A stretch of 64,000 bases of DNA from Smittia aterrima. Taxonomy: Eukaryota; Arthropoda; Insecta; Diptera; Chironomidae. Each line of letters opens with the position of its first letter. The stretch's first letter is position 1. The notes under the pieces were generated by a model. It was not told the origin of the DNA, did not search any database, and saw only the letters and a list, made by a program, of their open reading frames with translations. This document shows positions 31,276-43,224 of the stretch, piece after piece. Location: NCBI GenBank assembly GCA_033063855.1, contig CP093830.1, positions 18,228,854 through 18,292,853 of the forward strand, read 5' to 3'. The translations under genes and the position numbers were made by a program.

Positions 31276-33614
31276 ATGGCGAATATGATTGCAGGAATGA
31301 ACCAAATTATTCGTCAAAGCGTGTTAGTGGACAGAGCGAAGTCTGATCGTTATCAGTGAATCGCCTTATCATCGACTTAAAGTTTTATTACGAAAACAAA
31401 TTTTCTTTTAGAGCGCAGACAAGCGAGGCGAGTCATTCGGTATTTTCACGCAAAGATATTTTTCCTGATCTCCATCTTCTCGATGGTCCATTGCAATCAT
31501 ATAGAAAGCAAAGCACAGTCGATTGGCGAAAGCTTCGATTGATTGTTGACGATGAAGACTCATGGAATCTTCGTTACAAAATTTGGAACTTCATGGAGAA
31601 GGATCCAATGTTCCAAGAGAGATCTCACGAGACATTGCCTCTCGACGAGCAGAGACATCAAGCAACGAAAAAAGTGTTTAAAATTCTCAACGAGCGGTTC
31701 TATGGCATTCAAGAATATATCGCTAGACCAGACTTGTCTGTGAAGTTTGCTTCCTCGATGATGGCTTATGATCCAAGTGTATCAGGAAAGCATTCATTAG
31801 CTTTCGAAATGTTCCCGAGCAGTCTGAAAGCAATGGGCTCAGATCGTATCTCGAACATTATCGAGGCAAATCTAAAAGGCGAGAATGTTGGCTGCTTTGC
31901 ATTGACTGAGATCTCTCACGGAAGTAACGCTCTCGGAATAAGAACCACTGCAACTTACGACATTTCATCAAAGACATTTATCCTCAATACTCCAGACTTT
32001 GAGTCTGCAAAATGCTGGGTTGGAAACTTAGGAAAAACAGCAACTCACGCAATAGTTTATGCTCAACTTTATACTCCTGATGGCAAGTGTCAAGGTTTAA
32101 ATGCATTTGTAGTTCCGATTAGAGATACAAAGACTCTTTCTGCCTTTCCTGGTGTCATCGTGGGAGATTTAGGAGAGAAAATTGGCTTAAATGGACTTGA
32201 TAATGGATTTGGTGAGCTGCGCTTTGCTTAATAATTTTATCAAACTTAACACTAAACTTTCTACTTCAGTTATGTTCAGCAACTATAAAATTCCAAAAGA
32301 TTATTTGTTGTCAAAGAACGGAGACGTTGACGATGCAGGAAATTTTGTAGCTCAAATCAAAGATCATAAGAAGCGAATGGGCAAATCTTTAGGAGCTTTG
32401 TCAGGAGGACGTGTCAACTTTTGTGAGTTTGCATCGATGTATGGTGTCAAGGCCATAACGATCGCAACTCGCTACGCAGCATCAAGAAAACAATTTGGAC
32501 CAGAAGACAGTGACGTTGAGTATTCAGTGATTGAATATCAAGCTCAGCAATATCGTCTTCTTCCTCATCTCGCATCAATCTACGCAGTTCAGATTTTCTC
32601 GACTTACATTGCAAAAGTCTACGGGACAATGACTTCGAAGGTTTTGATGAGAGAAGACCTGGCGATGAATGGCGCTGAGATGCACGCTCTGTCATCGGCT
32701 GCTAAGCCTCTCTGCACTTGGACAGTTCGAGATGTTATTCAAGAATGCAGAGAAGCTTGTGGTGGTCACGGATATTTAAAGTGTGCAACGCTCGGTAAGA
32801 TTCAAAATCCCTTAATTGAACTCTTCTGACTTTTCCGATTACAGGCGACTTAAGGAACAACCACGACGCTAACTGCACTTTGGAGGGCGAGAACAACATT
32901 CTAATTCAACAAGCATCAAACTTCTTGATCAATACTCGCGCAAAGGGTTGGGCTGCCTTTGGTGATCTTAGTCCAACAGGAACAATGAATTTCTTCAAAG
33001 AAGGCGAGTCTATTCTAAAATCGAAGTGGACGTCGCAGTCGGTTATGAGTCCAGAAAGTTTGTTGAAAACTCTTGACTGGGTCTGCTCGTATCTTCTCGA
33101 TAAATCATTCACGAGAGTGCAACAACTCAAGAGCTCAGGACAATCATCATTCGATGTTAGAAACAATTCACAAGTTTTCTATGCAATCAATCTTTCAATT
33201 GCTTATGGCCAACGATCAGTGTTTAACGTATTTTACAAACACGTTCAATCAGTGGCCGCTTCACCAGAGCGTGACGTCTTGATGCAACTTGTTTCACTTT
33301 ATGGATCGAACATTATCATCAAAAATTATCTTGGCTTGATGTATGAAGGCGGATTTGTGCAATCGGGAACGAACGCTGGAGAACTTCTTCAAACTGGAGT
33401 TCTCGAACTTTTGCCTAAACTCAAAACTGAAGCCATCAGCTTGGTTGACGCTATCGCTCCACCAGATTTCATTTTGAACTCGCCGCTTGGGATGTCTGAT
33501 GGTCGCATATATGATCACTTGAAGGCCGTAATTTATCGAACGCCAGAAACATTCGAAAGAGTTTCTTGGTGGCAAGATGTCATTCATCGCGATTATATTA
33601 AATCGAAACTTTAA
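31276..33614 (+). CDS. ACOX3: Peroxisomal acyl-CoA oxidase, ACOX3 type (724 aa, four exons)
   Basis: FAD enzyme that catalyses the first step of peroxisomal beta-oxidation, converting acyl-CoA to trans-2-enoyl-CoA with H2O2. Exons 31276-31355, 31412-32211, 32270-32794 and 32845-33614 join in frame (introns 50-58 bp) into 724 codons. Family signatures are LTEISHGSN, the CWVGNLGKTATHA segment, GLNGLDNGF, GGHGY and TLEGENN; the Glu of the last is the expected catalytic base. The C-terminus SKL is a canonical type 1 peroxisomal targeting signal. Overall sequence resembles ACOX3, the oxidase for branched-chain acyl-CoAs, more than ACOX1. An in-frame ATG at 31246 could add 10 residues. A possible AATAAA lies at 33868. 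Confidence 0.93.
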
Positions 33615-34003
33615 ATATAGTTTTTTGGTAAAAGTTTATATTTCTCCAGTTTCTTTCCGTCGACTGGTACCAAGTCGAAAACTTTATGCTCTCAAAAATT
33701 TTCCAGATCAGTGATGGATGTTGATATTTCATTACAGCAAATTGTAATCATCTAAATTCCAGAGTTAATCCACAATTCCTAGCTTTCTGCTACAATTTTT
33801 CAACCCGCTATACCATTGAAAAATATCTTTTATGTTTTTAACATTTATTCGCAAACTGACTCATTCAATAAAATGATTTTCATAAAATCTCTCTTCAATA
33901 ACGTAAACAAAATCCTCGCTTCCGTTGATTTCGTCTTGTCAGTCCCTGCGATGCCTCGGGAATCACTATCTGACTCCTGCAGAGAAATTATCATGCGAAA
34001 TTA
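33615..34003. other. 3' flank of the acyl-CoA oxidase gene
   Basis: AT-rich sequence with an AATAAA at 33868-33873. No gene recognised. Confidence 0.5.
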
Positions 34004-34216
34004 TCATATTTCCTCTTCGTTCAAGAAATTTTCCACCGTAAGGGTCAGATAATGATCCCGAACTCTGAAACGAGAGTAAAGCGAATATAAAGAAAAAGTG
34101 AATGCATACCAGAGATTCTTAAAAGCAGCAGGATTGAATGTAATATCGTAATGAAAGCCGTCAAGATTGCCATTTAGTTTGCCAACCTGGCTGTCCGTAA
34201 GAAGATACACGCGCAA
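34004..34216 (-). other. Coding-like open stretch, unassigned
   Basis: A frame of about 70 codons, without an ATG, reads YLLTDSQVGKLNGNLDGFHY, then DITFNPAAFKNLW. A GTATGC...TTTCAG segment of about 45 bp sits inside it; splicing it out would give a stop directly after FKNL. The text looks more like protein than its surroundings, but I recognise no family and no neighbouring exon. It may belong to the decayed gene disrupted by the mariner element. Confidence 0.3.
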
Positions 34217-34369
34217 ACGAGAAAGATGGTTTCTTTGGTTGTACCGATGAGGATAATTTTATCATCGAGTGACAGTGTTTTAAAAGAATTTATAAAAGTT
34301 TTGATGAAGAGATTTCAACTTGACCATAAACGTGATGAACGTGTTTTAAAAAATATTCTTGTTATGAGT

Positions 34370-35935
34370 TTATAACTTCATGCCGGTATTAAACTCACTA
34401 CTAATATCATGTTCAAATGGAGGTTCACCATCAGCGTTAACAAAAACATCTATTTTTCTGCGGCGTCCTTGGCTTGTTCTACGAGGGCTGTTTGATTTAT
34501 GCGGTGACTACATATGAAGACGAATAGATATCGAAAAACTGAGAAATTATATTTGAGAACAGCTCTTTTTAGGAATGCGTTTCAAATTTGGTGCCGATCG
34601 AACAAGTAGTTTCGGAGTTATGAATTATTTAGTTTTGCGGAATTGGAAAATTTTCAAAATGGAGAACGTTAAGTTTATATCATTGAAACAATAATTAAAA
34701 ATTGAAGCTTCCTATTTCATCGAGATTCAAAATTACTTTAATTATAAGTTTTTAAACTCTTTGGCAATATAAATAACAAGTCGCAAGTTGCCTAGTAATA
34801 TCCAGTGAATGTATATGAGCTCAAACGTTTACACATGTCCTGTGACATTTAAGGAAGCTATGTCGGTAAACATCATAAATGGAATTGATCAATACTTGAT
34901 CTCAGAACAATCACAATAGTTTTGTAATTTAGCTTAGATTCTATTATTATGAAGATAAATATTTCGAAACAAATATCATTTAGTTTTTGATGAGAAAAAA
35001 CCTTCCGCAAAATAGCTGCCGCGATTTCATACTTTTGAAAAAAAAAATTCGGACTTCGATATTTAATGCCGATTGTAAAACAAATGATTCCAACAAAAAT
35101 TTTCACTCAACATTTTCTACAAATTATAAGTCATAGCTTTAGTTTGAAATCAAATACTATTTTTTATCAATTAATTTTTCTTATATAAAATGACCAAAAG
35201 TTCTTACGGAAGCTTAGATATGGAATCTTGACCGAGAGAGGCAAACACTCTAATAATTCCAAAACGTCAAATCATATCCTAGAAGGTTTTCTTTTAAAAT
35301 GCATAGAAATAACCAATGTTTCTGTAAAGGTTAGATAAAAGCGCTAGGTAAAGTTAAAGACAAGTATATAATATGAATTCCACAGGAGAAAAATTTAAAT
35401 CTGTCGGATATTGCTAAAGATTGCAGCACTAAAGTTCCGATGTGTATTATTTTTAAATTAATTTACAAACTACTTTCAATTATTTTTTATATTGAAGATC
35501 TGTTCTTTTATGACTATTTAAAACTCTCATAGTGAAATTGTTGCGTCGTAGGACAAACAACTTGCTTGAGTACGGGATCAATGTCGGCCATAGAGAGCAA
35601 TTTTATAGACCTTCAAAAACCAATCTGTAGTGGCAGAACTAAAATCAAATAATTTTAATCTTTTTTAAACGTTTATTGAGACTCACTTCTAAATAGATAT
35701 ACTTTCAAGCATAGATCTATTCGTCTTCATATGTAGTCACCGCATAAATCAAACAGCCCTCGTATAGCTTCCTTGTAGCTTTCCCTTTCAGCTGATTCTT
35801 CCATTTCGTGAAATTTTGTGAATACAACCTTCATTTGCTTGATGCTCTGATCTAATATTTGTTGCTTCTGCTGAATCGATAACGCAAAGCTGAGCGTATT
35901 GGGTAGCTTTACTGCTTGGTTGTAGGTGAAGTTTC
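34370..35935 (-). pseudogene. Decayed reading frame split by the mariner element
   Basis: On the minus strand 35912-35765 is open (KLPNTLSFALSIQQKQQ, then KQMKVVFTKFHEMEESAERE) and 34479-34370 is open (RRRKIDVFVNADGEPPFEHD, then the stop at 34372-34370). With one TA between them the two pieces continue in a single frame of more than 75 codons. Further upstream the frame breaks: two other frames near 35930-36000 are locally open and no single start fits. I do not recognise the protein; it is most likely a dead gene or retrocopy already damaged apart from the insertion. Confidence 0.55.
34482..35762. mobile_element. Mariner-like DNA transposon, transposase not recognisable (1281 bp)
   Basis: Perfect 48-bp terminal inverted repeats at 34482-34529 and 35715-35762 begin CGAGGGCTGTTTGATTTATG. 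Both ends are flanked by TA (34480-34481, 35763-35764), the target duplication of Tc1/mariner elements. The total length equals that of a complete mariner, but I find no long frame and no D,D34D pattern; a short MENVKFISLKQ stretch near 34660 runs into stops. It is either a decayed full-length copy or a non-autonomous derivative. Identical ends suggest fairly recent mobility. Confidence 0.85.
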
Positions 35936-37348
35936 ACGGGAACGTCGACTTCGATGACTTTCCAAGTCTGCTGCTCGGCGTAATTGACTTTCTTCGTCTG
36001 TCATATTCCTAGAAATATTATATGATTAAAAGCGGATTTCTTAATTCTCTGTTTCTATCATTTTAGTCTTTTGAGTAAACTTCTCACAATAAATTGCTAA
36101 CAAGTGGTATCTCATAGGGGAATATATTTTATTCTGCGAAGTGTCATTCGACGATACGCGGCAATGAAATTGAATTAAATCTTTTAATTTGTAAAAAAAC
36201 TTTTAAACTTTTAATTTTTTGATCTAATCGAGAACCATTTTTCGCGTCGTTTAAGAACTCGAAAACAATTTCACGCTGTAACGCTCTTTGAAACATTTTT
36301 TGTAATCGAGCCACACCCTGTTACATTTAATATTAGTTTTAATTTCTGTTCTTCAAATTCACTTGAGATCCCTTCAAATCTCTTTTCAGAATACGCGAGA
36401 TTAATTACCTTCTTTCAATTATTTGAAGCCACTATTTGCGAAAACTTTGAACTTAAAAACTTTCAACTTTATTCATTGAACGCTGAAACTGAACTGAGAA
36501 GAATCTCTACGTATAAACGAATGATCCGAATAAAATTCTTTCAAATATAAACAATTTTTTTTTCGTTATCTCAAAACTCATTTCAAGAGAAGACCTAACT
36601 AAACAAAAAAAAATCTGAGAACACGCAATCTCTTTCGTTCAGGAAGATAATGCGTGTTCTCAGAAAATTTTTGTTTTAAATATTTATAAAGCTTCTCAAA
36701 CCTTTTGCTGAAAGAACGAATTCTCAATGTACAAAACGAACGTTTTTGAGATCACCAGAGGTGGACTCAGTCTCTGGAAGCTGGTGATTTTCTAAAACTT
36801 TCTCAATATTCTCGAGCTGCTGAACATCTTTTCGAAAAAACGAAGTCTTCAACTTCAAAGAGAACGAAGTTCCTCTTGGAGCTGGCAAGAGATGGACTTA
36901 ATGAGTGGAGCTGGAAATTTAGTGAAAGTCAATAAAAGTTGGGCTGTTCAAAAATTAAGTTTTGGCTTCGTTAACGACGCTTAACTCATTTTTTTTAGAC
37001 GACGAATCCGATGATAAACTACAAAATTTTAAAATCAACATCTAATGAATCCATTATGAACTAATTTCTTTATTAACCAGATTGACATAAAATTTACATT
37101 GTTACAGATATTCGGTTCGATCCGGAAATGATTGAAAGGTCACCATGCATTTTACAACTTGTCAAACAATGATTCGACAATTTCAAGTTCATTTTGGCCT
37201 CCACAAAACACACAAACTGTGTCGATGAGAATAAAATTAAAAACTATTCTTGTTTGCCATTGAATTTATGATTTCTTCCTCGTTGAAGTTATTTGATTTT
37301 TAATGCTGTGCAGAATTATTTTATTTTCTTTGTGCGATAATCAACTTT
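35765..37348. other. Intergenic stretch downstream of black, no gene
   Basis: After the decayed frame no coding sequence is recognised. The stretch holds a hairpin at 36614-36664 and AT-rich 3' flank of the decarboxylase gene. Confidence 0.5.
36614..36664. repeat. 14-bp perfect inverted repeat
   Basis: TCTGAGAACACGCA at 36614-36627 and its complement TGCGTGTTCTCAGA at 36651-36664 flank a 23-base loop. A-rich and T-rich runs extend the pairing imperfectly. It could be a small inverted-repeat transposon end or a hairpin transcript; no other evidence. Confidence 0.5.
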
Positions 37349-39829
37349 TTAAAGCTCTTCGCCATATTTCTCAATGAGTTCGATGAAATGCATCATATCA
37401 TGTTTGGAAAGTGACGAGTCTTGCAGCACCAAGCGGAAAAAGTTCGGCTTCGTTTTCAGCGGTTGATAGGTGATCATCATCGTGCCTTCCTTCATCATTC
37501 GCTCTTTGATTTGCGGTGCGACTTTATGAAGTTGCTGAGTGAAGCTCTCATCACTTCGTTCCAGGCTTCTCAGCTTCTTTGGCACGTACCAGAAGCAAAT
37601 GTTCGTGCACTCCGGTTCAGAGACAAGCTCAAAACCTTCGCGGCTTTTCACAATTGACGTGAAGTATTCGGAAGTTTCAAAAATCTTGTCAACATGCTTC
37701 TCGAAACCTTTCGTTCCCTTAGCGCGCCACATGAACCAAAACTTGTAAACGTCAGCTCTGCGACCACATTGAATGTGTTTATCTCCAGTGTCATATTTCG
37801 TGTCGTAGAATTTATCTTTCTGGAACAAGTAAGCTGCGTTTGATGAATGACAAGAGGACAAAATGCCCTCATGACGACAAAGGAATGTTGAGCATTGTTG
37901 AGGACAAGCGAGCATCTTGTGCGGATTCCAAGTAACCGAGTCAGATCTGCAGAAGAACAACAAAGAACAGGAATGAAAATTTGCGAATAATAAACTGCTT
38001 TAAGCGTTTAACGTTAGCAAAAACCGGAAAATGACGAGAAACAGATGTTCGTGATCGTTTCGGCCTTGAAATGAACAACCGGTAGTTCTTCAAACGGTGA
38101 ACGAACTCTTTGTTTGCGCTTACCTTTCGATTCCTTTCAGAAGCTTCTTGTACTTTTGAGACATCAAGGCGCCACCTTAAAATAAAATTGATTTAAAAAT
38201 AATTTCGATTTAAAGTCTCGAAGTATTTTCTTACCTCCCCACGCGGCATCCACGTGCATCCAAATTTTGTATTTCTCGCAAAGATCTGCAATCTTCTCGA
38301 GTGGATCAAAAGCTCCCAAAACCGTTGTGCCTGTTAATTATTTCTTTACTTTCAAGAAGTTTTCTTAAATTGAATTTGTTTACCTGCAGTTGCTGAGACC
38401 ATGAACGGTAAAGCGCCTTCTGACTTCACGCGTAATATTTCACTTTCTGTGAATCAGAAATTTAATTCTCAAATTAAAACACTTCCGATTGATCAATTAT
38501 TTACCTAAGTGAGCTGCATCCATTTTTCCAACGTCATCAGTATCAATCAGATAAACATTGTCTGTTCCGATGCCCATGAAAGAGGCCAACTTCTTAACCG
38601 AGTAATGAGCATCACAACTTGTGAATAAAACGAGTCGCGGTAGACTTTGCATGCCTTTTGCCTACATTTGCATGAGAGAAAATTAATTATTCTAATTGCT
38701 TTATGGTTTATCGAGTTTAAACTCGATTAATTGAAATAAACTGCGTCAAAGTAGTCATCCCCTGATTTAATTTGTTAAGCGCAACAAGTGCTTAAGGTTT
38801 TTCATTTAGCTTGGAATTTCCAAGAAACGAAACATGCAATTAAACTGATGAGATCTACAATCATTCCCTGGCCTGAATGTGAAAGGCACTGACTGCGCAA
38901 GTTTGATGCAATTTGTTTCAAATATTTCAACAAACTATTTTCTTGAATGAATTAGTGAGCGCGATTTTCTTTTCTGGCACACGAGCCGTCAAGGTCAAAC
39001 TAAACGAACGATTAAACCTTCCGCCTTTTTCCGATCACATGCAAATAAGATGTTACGACAGTGTCCAGGGAGTGACAGGAGAAATGATCTCGAATAAATT
39101 TTCAGCTGACACATTTGTCGTTTTTGGCAGATGACAAACTTTCGATTTTTTTTCTGCCAAAAATTTTCTTTGGGAATTTTTCTTTACCTTAATATCAGGA
39201 CAAGAGTGGTAGCGAGCACAAGAGATTGCGTAGCCGTTAGCAGCTGATCCTCCTGGACAAAAGATTCCATCGCCTTCTCCATTCGGGTAACCAACGATCT
39301 TTCTCATCTCTTCGAGTACAACTTCCTCCATCAAAATGAAGCAAGGCGAGACCTCATAAGTGTAGACACTTGGATTGAGAGCATCGGTGATCACTTGACC
39401 TGCTAAGCCATATGGATCCACGCAAGAGAACAGTTGATTCACGAAGTAAGGATGTCCCGTCTTGACAGAATATTTGATCGTGTCGTTGACCAACTTCAAC
39501 AATTCTTCATCGGAATCGCCTTCGTCTTTGAGTGACATATCAAACTTCTTTTTCATTTCTTCGGGATCCGTCCACTCCAACACTTTATTCTCACGCGAAG
39601 TGCCATCGAAGACAGCTTTATTTAAAACGTTATCAAACACATTGCGAAGGAACTTCTCGTGACTTCGACTCGGCAAAGACAAAAACCTTTCAGAACTTGA
39701 CATCTCGATTTGATTTGCAATATTTCGCGATACTGGATTGCATTCGTGTTCCTCGTCTTCAGACACACCACTCGAACTGAGCTCGTCGAACATTTTCTCG
39801 GGCTTCGTTTGCTGTTCGTTAACAGGCAT
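37349..39829 (-). CDS. b: Aspartate 1-decarboxylase, black-type PLP enzyme (535 aa, six exons)
   Basis: Group II PLP decarboxylase that makes beta-alanine from aspartate for N-beta-alanyldopamine and cuticle tanning in insects. Exons 39829-39188, 38661-38505, 38446-38384, 38330-38235, 38175-38124 and 37946-37349 join in frame with GT-AG introns. Signatures are HPYFVNQLFS, the FCPGGSAANG loop, HVDAAWGGG (Asp contacts PLP) and NPHKMLACPQQCS with the PLP-binding Lys347. QQCS after the Lys distinguishes the aspartate/cysteine-sulfinate group from true glutamate decarboxylases. The start is the ATG at 39829; the frame is open upstream only through a GTG. Cysteine-sulfinate decarboxylase is the alternative name for the same family. 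Confidence 0.9.
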
Positions 39830-40082
39830 TATTAAAAAATTATTTTTGTTCTCTGCAGTTCGTTTAATTGCAACAATAAAGTTCACTTTGTTTGATTTGA
39901 TTTGATTTGTGTTTTTTGAAATAATTTTCGTAAATTTCAATCCGCTCGTTATTTTGTCCACATATTTCGTCTAATAATAACTTTTAAATGCACTCGCTTC
40001 CGACAAAGCTTTGTCTTTCGTAGATAACTGCCGCAGCAAAAATAAAATCGACGACTAAATTTGCTGTGTCAATTCGCAAATG

Positions 40083-40090
40083 CTTTTATA
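40083..40090 (-). promoter_or_regulatory. Candidate TATA box of the black gene
   Basis: TATAAAAG on the minus strand, about 250 bp before the start codon, would place transcription start near 40055 and give a leader of about 225 nt without an intron. No other TATA box of this quality lies between. Confidence 0.45.
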
Positions 40091-40284
40091 GAGAACTATA
40101 ACTAACACTGCCTCAGATATCAAACTTGTCGGCGTTTTACACGCTTCACAATGAAGCGCGAGCTTTGAGCTTAAGTCGTTGATCTTGTCCGACAACAGAC
40201 ACTGACTTATGTTGATAGTAAAAGAAGTGAAGAGAAGAAAAAAAACTGTTTGACAAGTCTGAAGCGTGGTAGAACGATTCATAA

Positions 40285-41003
40285 CTGTATCGCGCGTGGA
40301 TCGTGCAGAAAGCTCAAGAGAGGGAAAAACCTTCGCTACTTTATGTGCTGGTGAACCAGCAATGCAGAAAAGTCAAGGTCATTTAATCAGGGGCTGGTGG
40401 TTACTTTGTAATTAATTTTTTGTCTCGTGTGTTCCATGACTTCGTGACAGACTAAAATATATAAAATGAAAAGAAAAGTTAAAGTCACTTCCTTGTTGTT
40501 TTTAATCTAATATTTATTGGATTAGTTTAAAATGTTATTATAAATATTGATTGAAATTTTAATTGCAATTAAATGTTTTTATCAGCAAATCAATTTATTT
40601 GTATCCAAAGTTCAATATTCGAGATCCAGATAATTTATTGAAGAGAATGTCTCAAGAGTATTTATTAGACGCGTGTGTGGGGAAACCTCTAGTCAAGTGC
40701 ATTCAGGGGAGTTCACCGATTTAACACACTTCAAATATCAAGGTCAACAAGAGACAGTGAATCTCTCTAATACAATTTAACAAGAAGGTTAGGAATTGAA
40801 ATTGTAGTTGAGTTAACAACTTTTTTTAAATAAATAAAATTTCAAAACCAAAGTTCTGTAAATAAATCAAACAAACTACAAGAACGATAATTTCAAGTGG
40901 AAAGTCAATCATGTAAAAAGATTAATAAACTCGATTAACATTGAAGAAATGTTTCAAAGTCATCGAAAATTCTGCACTTTCAGAGAAAGAACGATCTCAA
41001 AAG
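40285..41003. other. Intergenic stretch between black and the phosphatase genes
   Basis: No gene or RNA recognised. It contains upstream sequence of the decarboxylase and, at its right end, AATAAA signals (41009-41004 and adjacent) of the phosphatase gene at 41032. Confidence 0.5.
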
Positions 41004-41031
41004 TTTATTTATTGACAGAAAAAAAAAATTA

Positions 41032-41577
41032 TTAGAAAAGTCTTTCACCAGCTAAATCTTTTTTCAAAAAAGCTTCGCAACATCGAACACTTTGTTGATA
41101 AACTTTTTCAAAGCCTTCGGAACCAGAATCGTAATAGGGATCTCGGATGATTTTTTCGCCTTCAGGATCAAAATGTCCTAACAAGAAAATCCTGGCAGTT
41201 CCGCCTATCGGCTTGGCACGACATAAATCTTCAAAGTTGTCGTTGTCCATTACGAAAATGTAATCGAACTTCTTGAAATCATCGTCTGTGATGACTCTCG
41301 CTTTGTTGTTGTACTCCAGATTATGCTTTTTCATTGTATCAAGCGCACGATGATCTGGACTCTTTCCAACATGGTAAGCAGCTAAAAATATTGATTATCT
41401 AAATAAAACCATGTTGTTTTTTAACGAAAATATTTTACCAGTTGCCGCAGAGTCGACTCGATATTTGTCTGATAGGTTTTGTTTCTTCACGACATCAATC
41501 ATAACTGCTTCAGCGATAGGTGAGCGACAGATGTTGCCAAGACAAATCATCAAAATTTCTTTTTTTCTCTCAGGCAT
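41032..41577 (-). CDS. Low-molecular-weight protein tyrosine phosphatase 1 (162 aa, two exons)
   Basis: Cytosolic phosphatase that removes phosphate from phosphotyrosine (acid phosphatase fold). Exons 41577-41439 and 41381-41032 join in frame. The P-loop CLGNICRS has the nucleophile Cys12 and Arg18. The general-acid loop is IRDPYYDSG with the catalytic Asp and the following Tyr pair. VDSAATG, AYHVG and SPDHRAL match the family. Length is the normal 155-165 residues. The start is the ATG at 41577; the frame is open upstream only through a TTG. It is the downstream member of a tandem pair, 220 bp below the end of the next gene. Confidence 0.94.
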
Positions 41578-41797
41578 TGCAAAGATTTTTTTTTTTTCAC
41601 GAAAATTGTTTACGCTTTGTTGGGATTTTATAAGTGACAAACAAGAAACTTTTTCGCCCTCTTAAAATATTTATTCGATGAAAGAAATCTCTTTGTTAAA
41701 ATCGTTCTCAAACTGCTGCAATCTTCATCGTCGTTCAGCAAATATTTCTCTAAAAAAAGCTTCTTTTGAAATATTGAAAAACGTTAAAAGAATTTAT

Positions 41798-42396
41798 TTA
41801 ATTTTGTGATAATTCTTGACTTAAATGTTTTAGTAGGTTTGAACAGCTCTGACTAATTTGTTCATAGCATTTCTCGAAATCTTCTTTTTGATTATCAAAA
41901 TAAGGATCAAAGATAATTTTTTCTTCGCCGTTAGAGTTGAAATCTCCTAAGAGAACAATTTTTGTTTTGCTTTCAAGAGAATCTGCAAATCGATTGAGTT
42001 CATAAATGTTGTAAGTGTCCATTCCGAACATGTAGTCGAATGCTTTGAAGTCATCAACAGTAATTTGTCTCGCGATGTGTTCGATAGGAATCGAATGACG
42101 GTCCAAGATCATTTTCACGAAATCGTTTGGCAACTGACCAGCTTGCCATCCACCTAAAATATTTAAATGATTCACTTTTCTTAGAACATTTTTGTTATCT
42201 CACTTATTCCCGCTGAATCCACTTCAAACTTCATATCCAGATTAGACTTCCGAGCGAGATCTTTAAAAACAGCTTCAGCCATTGGGCTCCTGTTGATTGA
42301 TCATTTGTTTTTAAATGATTTAAAGAACTTTTAATTAATAACTCACCTGCAAGTGTTTCCAAAACAAACAAAAAGAATTTTAATGCTCGCGCTCAT
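41798..42396 (-). CDS. Low-molecular-weight protein tyrosine phosphatase 2 (163 aa, three exons)
   Basis: Tandem paralogue of the gene at 41032. Exons 42396-42347, 42289-42204 and 42153-41798 join in frame. The P-loop CFGNTCRS (Cys11, Arg17) is itself split between exons 1 and 2 at the Arg codon. DSAGISGWQAGQ is formed across the second intron. The acid loop is IFDPYFDNQ. All catalytic residues are present. The stop codon overlaps an AATAAA (41798-41793), so the 3' untranslated region is very short. It has one more intron than its neighbour and many substitutions, so the duplication is old. Confidence 0.92.
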
Positions 42397-42699
42397 GTTC
42401 AAACTTATTTCACAATATTATTTTTGGGCCATGCGTTCACTGGAGACAATTTTTCTGTTGCCGTTTGAAATTTTCGTTATTTCGTGTTTTAATCGTTTGC
42501 GATCTAATAAATCAATAATTTAAAGTTTAAATCATTCAATTAAGAGAATAATCAAAACAAGAATCTTTGAGTTAATTAAATTTATTTCAATTCAAACGAA
42601 CGATCTTTAACATCAGCCTTTGCCCTTTCATCATTGAGTCAAGCAACAGGTAGCGGACGATCGTTGACTCTCTCTCTTTTAGTTCTCTCATTCGTTCTT

Positions 42700-43224
42700 T
42701 GCTTCTTGCCGCGATCAGACGTTTTTGTTATTTATTCCTAAAAATAAATTTCATTGAAAAACTGTCACAAATTGTGAAAAATTGATCGGGAAAAAGTGAT
42801 ATTCGTTAATTCCATCATAAACTTTTGATTTTCGAAGTATTTCGATCAGAAAACAAGGATTAAAGTGATCGCACAGGGTGTTTCAAAAAAGTGCTTGGGA
42901 TATCAAGAAGATTTAATAAGAAGACGCCGTTGAAGGAGAAAGAAGTGACCATTCTTGATGACGACGTCATCTCAAGTCGAGTGTGTATAGGAAAACATAG
43001 AAAAAAAGAACGTGAAACGTGTTTACGAAGATTGCTGAGTAGTTTTTGAAGTCTTTCACAAGTTTGAGGATAGAAAGAAAGCCAACACAAAATAAAAATT
43101 AAGATTAATTCAAATGAGGAGAAGTGAAAGAAAGAGAAGTTCCTCCTCAAGGTTAAATTGAAAGTTGGTGCGTGTGAAGATCTCGAATTCTGCAATAAAA
43201 ACTGAGATCGCCTCGGATCAACAG
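42700..43224 (+). other. Candidate 5' untranslated first exon of the PH-domain gene
   Basis: An A-rich stretch with short frames ends in AACAG|GTAGAG (donor at 43225). CT-repeat (GAGA-type) sequence CTCTCTCTTTT lies just upstream at about 42668. This composition is typical of long insect 5' leaders, and no other plus-strand gene starts before 62663. The link to that gene is inference; transcript data would be needed. Confidence 0.25.

Noticed and set aside
32447..33587. Minus-strand frames of 82-97 codons within the acyl-CoA oxidase gene
   Set aside because: Antisense shadows of a well supported coding strand.
37421..37748. Plus-strand frames of 69-78 codons within the decarboxylase region
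   Set aside because: Antisense to the last exon of the decarboxylase.
39830..39961. 44-codon N-terminal extension of the decarboxylase
   Set aside because: It would start with GTG and is Asn/Lys-rich like untranslated leader; the ATG at 39829 is the first in frame.
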